NCBI GenBank assembly: GCA_030248195.1
Contig: JASAND010012498.1
Location: 1-64,000, forward strand
DNA length: 64,000 nt
Reading direction: 5' to 3'
Source: Trissonchulus latispiculum
Lineage: Eukaryota; Nematoda; Enoplea; Enoplida; Ironidae
The notes beneath the pieces are model-generated. The model ran no database searches, had not been told where the DNA came from, and was given only the letters and a program-made list of their open reading frames with translations. Positions 28,612 to 37,919 of the stretch are shown here, in pieces. The stretch's first letter is position 1. Every line of letters begins with the position of its first letter. Made by a program: the position numbers and the translations under genes.

Positions 28612-29568
28612 TAGAGTTGTGCTCGGGCCTTGAGTCGGGCTTCGGCCCGGTTTTCTAGGTTAAGGCCCGGGCCGGGCCCGATGCCCGAAAAGTTCTGGAG
28701 GCTCGGGCCAGCTGGCTTACACGCCGGAATACGCATGTGTGTAATGTATTATATATGTATGCATACATAAGCGATGTGTTGTGTTTCCGCTAACATCAGA
28801 CCACGCCATGACCAGTTCTTCGCACACTTTCCCACTAGTCAGGACAAAGGAAGCGTGTACGTGCATTACTTTTGATTTGATGGGATTGGTAGTGATTCAG
28901 TTAACAGTTGAGAAAATGTTGCCATTTTGGTTTTCTGTCAGTGATGTCCCTGAGCGAGGATGCTAAGTTGGCATTGCAAAATGTGCTTAAAGGGAATAAA
29001 CAGCATTTTAAGATTAAGCTTATGTCCGACCTTCTCCAGTTTTTTAAGCGATCTTGTACAACTTGGAATAATCCTTGTGTTGTGGAAACTTACATAGATC
29101 GTTATCCCGCCACCAGCCCAAAACTTCCAGAAAACTATTGGCTCTGTGTTCATAGCTTTCTTCCTATGTTAGAAATTAGAATGGTAGATTTAGAAATTAG
29201 CATTAGACTGGTTATTTCTATGGAATTTGACACCAGAACTGCTAAATATAAGGTCATGAATAGATCAAGTCAGCCATTAAGCGGAACTCGGGCGGAGGAG
29301 TAGTTCCACCACTCCATACACGTACCCACTTTCGGGCTTTTGGAATTTTTCGGACCTTCGGTGGTACATGACTTTCTTCTTCTTTCTCATTTGACTCGGA
29401 CTCGGGTCTCTCGTGCTTTGACTTTGACGCGGCCCGGGCTTTTCAGGGCTTGATTCGGGCCTTGACTCGGGCGGGCTCGGGCTTTCACTCGGGCCCTGGG
29501 CCGGGCCTAGCCCGGCCCGAAAAGTTGGTGAGGAACGGGCGGAAAATTGCTTAACGGCACAACTCTAG
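28612..29568. mobile_element. 957-bp hAT-type element with TAGAGTTGTGC ends
   Basis: Perfect 11-bp ends (TAGAGTTGTGC and GCACAACTCTA) flanked by the 8-bp duplication gccagcag (28604-28611 and 29569-29576). Subterminal arrays of cgggc/gcccg give it strongly GC-rich arms around an AT-rich core. It holds one 131-aa ORF but no recognisable transposase. The first eight bases of the ends match those of the element at 42010-43893. Confidence 0.9.
28908..29303 (+). CDS. Unidentified 131-aa ORF inside the hAT-type element
   Basis: The frame is uninterrupted, and a likely start is the internal Met at MSLSEDAKLA. It encodes a basic, helix-like protein with FKRSCTTWNNPCVVETYID and YPATSPKLPENYW, ending GTRAEE. 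It lacks the hAT dimerisation motif and zinc finger that I would expect of transposase. It could be a transposase remnant, a captured host fragment or chance. It is the longest frame in the core and starts between the GC-rich arms. Confidence 0.3.
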   Translation: MRKCCHFGFLSVMSLSEDAKLALQNVLKGNKQHFKIKLMSDLLQFFKRSCTTWNNPCVVETYIDRYPATSPKLPENYWLCVHSFLPMLEIRMVDLEISIRLVISMEFDTRTAKYKVMNRSSQPLSGTRAEE

Positions 29569-29889
29569 CCAGCAGAATGTATCTGAAAGATTGAAATCCG
29601 GTTTGAATGGATTGAAAAAAGTGTCGAGATCGGGGGTCGCATCACTGAGGTTCGGATTTCCAGCAGTGTGTCCTAACACTGAGCTATATTCGCGCTGTCT
29701 TATCTTTTGAGTCGTGAATTGAAGTGCAGCTTCTACTGCTTCAAGGCTCTTCACTGTAGGCAAAAGTTTGACCACCACCAACTATAGCTAATACACTCAT
29801 ACATATAAACTAAACTATCGTCAAATATAGCTTTCTTCTTGCTGGGCTAGTTCTGCAGCCATAACTGGACCTTAGTAAACGGCAATTTA

Positions 29890-30818
29890 CTCGACTTCAG
29901 CTGTTAAAATTCCGTGTTTAATATGCTGATTTCACTTTGTGTAAATTTAGCGCTTAATGTGCTTCAATTCAATGATTAAGTCAAACGAAATTTTCCAGAC
30001 ACATTATTATCTTGCTGCTCTGTAACATTCTGGGACGAGTCTTGTCTTTTTTGGCTAGCTAAAAGATAAAAAATTTTGGTTTTCCATTGTTTCTCAGTAG
30101 GTAGTCGAGACACCGAGGTTATGGTTAGCAAGATAGCACAGTAATACATATTTTACAGTTACAGTAATCTTTGAACTATTTAGAATGGTTAAGTCGGTGC
30201 CACACACAAACGATTTCTGTCACAAACGTCAAAAAGAAATCTGGCTATTCAAAATCACGGCCACATGTTCATGTTACGGACAATTACGGTTTATTTGCAC
30301 TTAATCGATACTCCGTCCAAACTGCACACTTCATCAACGCCTGTTAGCTGGAGTTTATTGGTTCAAACCGGAGATCGGCCGGAAAGCCATTTTGGCAAAA
30401 TTGCCATTATTTGTTTTGAACATAGATTTCTCAAAATGTACAAATAGCAGGATGGATATTTTTCGTGGTTTTGGCTACTTACAACTTCTCCACTTGTGAG
30501 AAAACACAATGTGAAAAAGCGAAACATTGTGTCATGGTTCTTTTTTTACGGGTTTTCTTTAGCGTTCAGCATTAAATTCAAAAACCGTCTCTCTTCCATA
30601 TCATGACGCATGACATTTTGGCAAATTCTGCAGTTTTCAGAAATCTATGTTCTAAGACTCCACGGTCTATATTTAGCTGGACTGTCAGAAAAACTATTTT
30701 GCTAGTTTCATAATATAATTTGCATGTGCTCAGACTATGTTTTATCTTTTTACAACTCTAAAACTTCAAAAAATTTGTAACTTTTCAAGAAACACTGCAC
30801 AAAAGGATACCACCCACC
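29890..30818. mobile_element. Second, diverged copy of the TTAA-family transposon
   Basis: It shares many blocks in the same order with 24414-25439: ctcagtaggtag, gccacatgtt, aatcgatac, ccattttggcaaaa, gaacatagatttctcaaaa, and the terminal cactgcacaaaaggatacca followed by TTAA at 30819-30822. The left end is too diverged to place exactly. No ORF. Confidence 0.6.
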
Positions 30819-30822
30819 TTAA

Positions 30823-32330
30823 GGGCAGGGACAGGGAAGTTTGATTGTGTAGCAATAGCAAATACTAGGCTAGTCGAGAAAAATCAATGCTTCCTCATTT
30901 AACCGCGAAGGCAATTTCTGTCATGTAATAAGCTTTGCTTTACTCTTTAGTCATATCTGGTCACAGTTCCATTCTTTGCATTATTTCCACCCCTCCAAAA
31001 AATAATCCTTATGTCGTTACGTTTCATACACAAAATATATAGTGGGCAATAGCTTAATCCTGTAGAAAAGTGTACAACGTTGGATTTACTTTGAAAAGGC
31101 CTATTTGCACTTTGGTCATGGAAAAGGATCAATTGTATCACATTCATGAACAACACATTTTTGATAGGCATGCAGAAAGCTGAAAACGAATTTTAGTACA
31201 AATTCAAACACGTAAACATGTACAATAACTTAAAAGAATTTTGGGTTAAACATCTATAGATAGATACTGTGGTTGTGCGAGAATTTATGAAAGATAGAAG
31301 TATTTACATAGAGAAATAATGAAAAACGCTTGCCTGCAGTCACTAAGGCAAAGCCTTAGTCCGAAACAGGAGAGAGCCAATGGGCGCGGTGCGGGCAGGC
31401 GTTTTTCATTATGTCTCTATGATTAATGCCTTGTATGTGTATCCTTCGTCGATCCGCCTGCTGGCCCGCGTTTACTTCATTTTCTTGATATAGAAATATT
31501 TACAGATACATATTAACTGTTTCCTTGTGCAAAAGTTTGAAAATGGACAGAAAGGATAAGAAAGTTGGCGAAACTGGCCTTTCAGAAATTCAAACACTAG
31601 CTTTTCAGTTAATGTTCCATGGCATTCTTGCAGGCCGGCCGGCCTTAAATATGAAGATAGAAATAATTACGAAGATTGCTGCTGCCTGAAGGATACTGCT
31701 GGCTAACGTATATATTCCCACAGAAGAACTGCAGCATCACTGCAACAGGTTTCATCTAGACACGATACAAAACTGCCCTAGACTACAAAAGAAATCATCA
31801 AAAAGGATATTTATCGCTTCATGGCCTCAGGCTTTGATCGGTGTGTAGTATCTGTTCTTATCAGCTTAATCTCTGATATGAGGTCTACGGACCTCCTGAG
31901 ATTGACTGATTTTTGGCCGACTGATGGGTGATCCGGCTTGCTGGACCTCATCGAGGGTTGGCCCGACATTGCACTCACTGTCGGGATCGGCCCCCTCTTC
32001 GAAAGGAGGGAAACTACATTTCTAAAATTCAAAAAGTATTTATTTAAGCCAAGAATCAAGCCGGACTTATCGCGTTCAACCAACTGAGAGAGAGGAGTCA
32101 GACTAGTTCACTTAGGTCACTGGGTCTTGTCTCCATTACTCTCCAATCCTCAAAATCGTTTAATTCCATTTCAAATTTAATTTCAGTTCAGATTGTTTCC
32201 CAAGCAATTTCAGATTCGTTTTCTCCTCACCGATAAACTTGACAGGAAAATTGAAGACTCGGAGGGGGGTCGGGTTACCTGACGAATACAAATATAGAAA
32301 TTTTGCGAAATCCCAAACTAATTATCGGAC
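30823..32330. other. Stretch without recognisable gene
   Basis: Short frames only. It includes a perfect palindrome aggccggccggcct at about 31634 and the small hairpin element at 31307-31421. Otherwise nothing is supported. Confidence 0.4.
31307..31421. repeat. 115-bp hairpin element
   Basis: Arms catagagaaataatgaaaaa and its near complement (ttttcattatgtctctatg) enclose a core with gcctgc/gcaggc and the palindrome actaaggcaaagccttagt. It would fold into one long stem. Confidence 0.65.
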
Positions 32331-32710
32331 AATTGCACCAAATCAGACTAGCTATTCTGAGAATAAAGTTATTCCGGAATAGCTATTCCTATTCTCATGT
32401 TATTCCGATTATCCGAATATGATTAGCTGAGCAAATACTATTTTATTTTCAGAGTATACCTGTTCTTGTTTTCGTTTAACCAATCACACGGTACCAAACG
32501 ACATATTCAACCAATCAGACCATAGTAGGTTTTGGCAAGGTTTTGAGTTATATTCTGAATTTATTCCTATTCTTATTCTGATGTTAGCCATTTTCTGATT
32601 ATAATTTTAAGTTCAGCAAGCAAGGAACTGAAATCTAAAGATGTACGTAGTAATAATAAGGCACTGGATATGGGTTGTAGGTTACATTTCTGCAAAAGCA
32701 GACTTACACT
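32331..32710. other. Fragment of a ttgcaccaaat-type repeat
   Basis: Starts near attgcaccaaat and is rich in tattccgga and attctgat-type motifs that recur at 44065-44215 beside tttggtgcaat. The ends cannot be fixed. No coding signal. Confidence 0.4.
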
Positions 32711-33464
32711 GGCTTGCACCAACAATTTTTAACTCGGTGTTACGTTAACTCGGTGTTAACAAGAGATAACCCGCAGTTAGACCGTTGCACCAAATTAGGT
32801 TAACGTAACTCGGTGTTAACCTTAAGGTTAACTCGGTGTTAAACACCAAAAAGTTAACCCTCAGCAGGAGTAGGGTTAACCCTTATAGCGACACTATTTT
32901 TAAGGATATTACTGTTATTTTTATTGCTGAATTAAATTCTACGGTAAAATATAGGCATTGAGTGATAATTGAATAAATGAGTGATTATGACGATTCGGAA
33001 AAAGCTTCCACAAATTTCTCAATTCCTCAAAAATTGCTTTGACCCAGCTATGATGACTCTTGAAACGAAGGTTCCTTTCAGAAAGGACATTGAGGTAAGG
33101 TTTACAGGGCATTAATTTTACAGTGCCCTTCCAGCTCATTGTATTTCATTGTATCAGGTCCAGTACAAGAAAGTATTTTGTTAACCTTATTCGCCAGCCG
33201 ATAACACCGAGTTAAATGAATGGCTATAACCGCTTCCCGATTGGATGGAAACTGTTTCTGGCTCTCTACGGATTGGCTAACCCTCTATTAAAAGTTAACT
33301 CGGTGTTAACCTTCAGGTTTCGTAACCCTGAGCTGAAAAGCGTTGGTGCAGAGGGTTAGGATTAACCTTAACCATAAGGTTAACTCGGTGTTCTGTAACC
33401 TGCTGCACTCAGGGTTAACTCGGTGTTAACCTTAACTTTAATCTTATTTGGTGCAAACGAGCGT
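32711..33464. mobile_element. MITE with aactcggtgttaac arrays
   Basis: It has ttgcaccaa near the left edge and ttggtgcaa near the right, with many copies of aactcggtgttaac (itself a near-palindrome) and its variants in both subterminal regions. The core of about 400 bp is unique. No transposase. Confidence 0.55.
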
Positions 33465-33494
33465 TAGCCTTAGCCCATAGCAATGTACGTAAAC

Positions 33495-33498
<4 letters not shown>

Positions 33499-33561
<63 letters not shown>
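33499..33561. repeat. (AT)n microsatellite
   Basis: An uninterrupted run of about 31 AT units. Confidence 0.95.
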
Positions 33562-33565
<4 letters not shown>

Positions 33566-33681
33566 AGAGTTTTGCCAGTTTATTTGGAAAATATGGGCAT
33601 ACGACGAATTTGATTTGAATCAACAAATAGCATTTTAAAATGCAAATACGAAGAATTTTCTTTGCCTAACATGAATAAGCA

Positions 33682-34258
33682 GGGTCTTTTCCAGATTACC
33701 CCCACTACTCAACGTTCTTAAAACTCGACCAAATGAGCTGAAATTTGGTGTGGGTATGTTTTCGACCACGCTGATTTCAAATGTCGCAAAATTTTTCGAT
33801 TTCGCGAAATTCGATTTTTTCGATTTCAAAGGGGGAACCAAGGGTAACCGAAAAATTTTTGTCTTCGATTTTGCTGAAACGATGTATATATAAGGGTCGC
33901 AAAATACGAATCTCGTTTTTTGATTCAGCTTTTCGTTAGCTCAGCATAAGCTTACATCTTAAGCTTATAACTTTAGCTTATAAATCAAGCTAATGAAAAG
34001 CTGAATCTAAGAACCGATTTCAGATTCGTGTTCTGCGACCACGAAAACCCCTATATACAACTTTTCAGCAAAATCGAAGACAAAAAATGTTTCGGTTAGC
34101 CTTGGTTTGGTTACCCTTAGAAATCAAAAAAAATCGAATTTCGCGAAATCGAAAAATTTTGCGATATTTGAACTCAGCGTGGTCGAAAACGCAAATTTCA
34201 GCTCATTTGGTCGAGTTTTAAGAACTTTGAGTGGTGGGGGGTAATCTGGAAAAGACCC
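33682..34258. mobile_element. 577-bp foldback MITE, complete copy
   Basis: The whole element is one imperfect inverted repeat with arms of about 280 bp, ends GGGTCTTTTCCAGATTACCC and its complement, centred near 33965 in an aagctta/taagctt-rich loop. It is flanked by the perfect 8-bp duplication aataagca (33674-33681 and 34259-34266). The same family gives the copies at 44865-45458, 35706-36094 (half) and the split copy around 34555/41928-44060. Confidence 0.88.
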
Positions 34259-34266
34259 AATAAGCA

Positions 34267-34595
34267 GACATGAAGAATGAATGAATAAAAGTGAATGTCA
34301 TACGGAAACGCAGTTCCTGATGTCGCAAGTTGTGCGTACTGGAGGCTGAGTTTTAGGAAACGTCACGAATAGGTGTCCGATCACGTAAATATTGTGGATG
34401 GGTATTTTAGAAAATTGGTTAATGGGCAGTTTATTGAGAGTATTATGTAAGTTTGAATTTACCTGTCCGAAGTGTTCAGTGCGTATTTTGGCCTGCCATT
34501 ACTAACAAAAATAAAGTTGGAATAGAAAATAAACTGAACTGAACTGAACTGATCAATTCAGTTTTTTTCGCTAGCTCAGTATAAGTTTACATGTT
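34267..34595. other. Spacer and left remnant of a split foldback MITE
   Basis: Nothing coding. A (gaact)n run at about 34533-34550 looks like a retroelement tail. From about 34555 the sequence matches the inner part of a foldback left arm (cagtttttttcgctagctca), which is cut by TTAA at 34592-34595 and continues after TTAA at 41928-41931. Confidence 0.5.
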
Positions 34596-34925
34596 AACAC
34601 TCTCGCTACCACGTGGTTTTTGGAAATCCGCCCCCGCATGCCAAATCTATATCTCGTTACTTACACATCTCCAGAAAGCCATCTCGGCACTGTTCTACTC
34701 GAAATTTTTGAGCTGATTTCAAATCCGTTGCCAGAATGCCATCGCCCAAATAAGGGCGATGGCGTGCTGTTAATCACGAACTATCTGAGTGCCAATCGCC
34801 CAGTATATTGTGGGCGATGGCTAATATTAGGGAAATTGCCATTTCCCGTAACTGGGCGTTAGATTTCACCACTACAATCTAGGCATTGAAGCAAAACATG
34901 AAAATGGAAGCGTGATAGGACGGTA

Positions 34926-35698
34926 AAGAAAGAGAGAGATTCGTAGATAGGTGTTTTCTAGGAGTTTATGTATCCCGTATTTGTGTCATGTATGGACGCT
35001 TCAGGCAAGTCTTAACGTTTATGTATTAAACTGTACATTAAGTCAATGGTACTTAATACGATGAATAACAAATATTTACTACTATGTGCTACAGACACAT
35101 TCATACGAGTTAGGTGCATTCACTCGCTGACCACTCTGCCAGACTGATACTAGTATTCGGCGGGCGTCGTCAGTGGCGTACCGACATACTAGTTGCACCT
35201 TTAGGTATTTAGAACCCCCGGAGTAGAAAGGTATTGAAAAGCGTTTCTGCCCTGTGGTCCCATACACACGTGTTGTTTAGTATATGCATGCAAGTAAAGA
35301 CAAAAACAAAAACATTCCCCCATTATATCATTAATATAATTATATCTATGGCCTGTGGCCAGTAACTTCATCGAGTGCCAGGAGGCACATGATTATGTCG
35401 GTGGCAAAAAGCCAGATTGAACAGTGGTTTTGATAGTCATTAGTTATATTGGTGGCGTGAAGCCAGTAATTGCATCTCTGGCCATATGGCCAGTAATTAT
35501 ATCTATGGCCTGTGGCCATTAATTACATCGAGTGCCATGCGGCACTTAATTGCATCAGTGGTGTGAGCTATTTATTCTAACTGGGTTTTTTTTTTGGTAA
35601 GTACTAGATGAATGTCCGTTGTATCAAATTTTGTGCAAATCCAACTTTTTTGTATTAATGTCCTTTTTAATACTGTTTTGAACAGTTTATGTGAATAT
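34926..35698 (-). mobile_element. 5'-truncated Penelope-like copy (PLE3)
   Basis: Contains the 3' end (agagagattcgtagata at 34931), the hairpin array (35344-35578) and the last part of the ORF region, then stops abruptly at gtgaatat. Loss of the 5' side is typical of retrotransposition. Some hairpin units keep a better-paired form here than in the full copies. Confidence 0.8.
35344..35578 (-). repeat. Hairpin array in PLE3 3' region
   Basis: Same array as at 37690-37919, about eight units of 25-30 bp. The units gtgccatgcggcac and gtgccaggaggcac are fully paired here. Confidence 0.7.
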
Positions 35699-36341
35699 GT
35701 GAATTGGGTTTTCTGGGGTGCTGATCACGAATCTGAAATCGTGTTTTCGATTCAGCTTTTCGTTAGCTCAGGATAAGCTTACATCGCAAGCTTAAAACCT
35801 TAGCTAATATTATGCTAACGAAACTCTGAATCGAAAAACTGATTTGAGATTCGTGATAGGCACCCCAGAAAACCCCGGTACGAAAGTTTTCAGCAAAATT
35901 TTTTCAAAAAATTTTTCGGTTCCCCTTACCAAACTAAAATTTTTAAATGTTTAAAAATTTTTAAAGTATTACAATTTTTTGCATTTTTGAAATCAGCAGG
36001 TTAGAAAACCTACCTCCACCAAATTTCAACTCAATCAGTCAAATTGTGCTTCTTCGGTACTTCTACAGAGCTGTGGGGGGATAATGGGAAAGACCCGGCG
36101 TCTTGTCTGGGTTTATTTTACGGGGGGGCGCCCTTGACTCGAGCACCTCTGACCCCACTCGGCCCCACTCGCACTTTTTTGGGCTTCCCCCCCACTCACC
36201 CTAAGGTGCCCAGAAATTGCCAAATTTTTTGGATTTTTGGTCAAAATTTTCAAAATTTTTCCGGGGTGCTAAAACTTGATTTTTGAACACTTTTAAGCAT
36301 AGTTTAGTTATAACAGTGCATGTGCAAAACAAGCTATTTAG

Positions 36342-37162
36342 TAAGCATGGGCACGAATATCGAATAATTCGCGAATAGTTAACGAATAGTTCGACGAACG
36401 AATATTCGAACTATTCGAACGGATATTCGAATTATCCGAACGAATATTCGAATTTTTCGTTCAGTTCTAAGTTAGTATTTAATACTTGGTGAATTTTCGG
36501 ATTTTTTGTTTTCTTCTGCTTTAAAATTTGACTGAACCCACAAAGAATAGACTATATTGTGTGTAGTAAACTTGCAAGAATTTTTAATCGTCTATTTTTA
36601 AATTGAAAAAGATAAAGTTTGTCTACATGCACACTCGACTTAAATCATGGAAATGTCTCATCACACCTAAAGCAGTTTTTTAGTTGACCAAATACTTCTT
36701 GCACTTTACATAACTGGCACTATATTCTCGAGCACATTCACATAATTGTTTCACTATTGGAGCATTTCAAGTAAAATTATGTTCCACCAATACCATTCCA
36801 CTATGTTGACCACATAAAAACCGTGACAATAATTTGCTGAAGCTATACGCTCCCAGGGGCCGATGTTATCAACGTCGAAACCCGGGTTAAGTTGTTAACC
36901 CAGGTTAACTTCATGTGTTAAAGACATGCGAGTAAACACGGGTTAGCGACTTAACCCGAGTTTCGACGTTGATAACATTGGCACCAGAAGGTTTCTGGAG
37001 CATATTCATGAACTTTCAGCATTTAAAAATGCATTCACACATGAATTAAGACATAGGAATTAGCGATTTTAAAATTCGAATATTCGAATAATTCGCGAAT
37101 TATTCGAATAATTCTAATTATTCGCGAATTTCGAATAATTTTACTATTCGTGCCCATGCTTA
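36342..37162. mobile_element. hAT-type MITE with TAAGCATGGGC ends (copy A)
   Basis: The ends TAAGCATGGGCACGAATA and its complement are perfect. The flanking 8-mers are ctatttag and ctatttat (one difference). The arms are rich in attcgaa motifs. A smaller inverted-repeat element (36857-36984) is nested inside. Confidence 0.82.
36857..36984. mobile_element. 128-bp nested palindromic MITE
   Basis: Arms with gatgttatcaacgtcgaaac and its complement enclose aacccgggttaagttgttaa-like sequence. It sits inside the hAT-type MITE, itself within the repeat; the second copy is at about 46218-46345. Confidence 0.7.
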
Positions 37163-37689
37163 CTATTTATACAGCATTTTTAGCGTTTTTGCCCATTTTA
37201 TTCCCCCCCCTTTTCGACCTCCTCCCCCCACTCGTGGGGGGGAGCGCCCCCACTTATGTTTTCCTAAAATAAGAAGGAGAGAGATTCGTAGATAAGTGTT
37301 TTCTAGGAGTTTATGTATCCCGTATTTATGTCATGCATGGACGCTTCAGGCAAGTCTTAACGTTTATGTATTAAACTGTATATTAAGTCAATGGTACTCA
37401 ATACGATTATGTGCTACAGACACATTCATACGAGTTAGGTGCATTCACTCGCTGACCACTCTGCCAGACTGATACTAGCATTCGGCGGGCGTCGTCAGTG
37501 GCGTACCGACATACTAGTTGCAGCTTTAGGTCTTTTGAGCCCCCGGAGTAAAAAGGTTATGAAAAGCGTTTCTGCCCTGTGGTCCCATACACACGTGTTG
37601 TTTAGTGTATGCATGCAAGTAAAAAGAAAAAAAAACAAAAAAAACAAAAAAACAAAAACACTACCCATTATTTCATTAATATAATTATA

Positions 37690-37919
37690 TCTATGGCCTG
37701 TGGCCAGTAACTTCATCGAGTGCCAGGCGGCACATAATTATATCGGTGGCAAAAAGCCAGATTGCACAGAGGTTTTGATAGTCAGTACTTATATCGGTGG
37801 CGTGAAGCCAGTAATTGCATCTATGGCCATATGGCCATTAATTATATCTAAGGCCAGTGGCCAGTAATTACATCGAGTGCAATGCGGCACTTAATTGCAT
37901 CAGTGGTGTGAGCTTTATT
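37690..37919 (-). repeat. 3' UTR hairpin array of PLE1
   Basis: About eight units separated by atc/taatta spacers, each able to form a short hairpin: atggcc-tg-tggcca, gtgcc-aggc-ggcac, gtggc-aaaaa-gcca, gtggc-gtgaa-gcca, atggccatatggccat, ggcc-agt-ggcc, gtgc-aatgcg-gcac. The stem sequence changes between units while pairing is kept. The array ends directly at the ORF stop. Confidence 0.75.

Noticed and set aside
35344..35578. CRISPR-like array
   Set aside because: Units have changing stems and no constant repeat with unique spacers; this is a eukaryotic retroelement 3' UTR.
37490..37510. Sense-strand CTGACGA in the PLE 3' region as a hammerhead ribozyme core
   Set aside because: Hammerheads are known in PLE pseudo-LTRs, but I could not form stems II and III around it, and the following GAA lacks the expected pairing.
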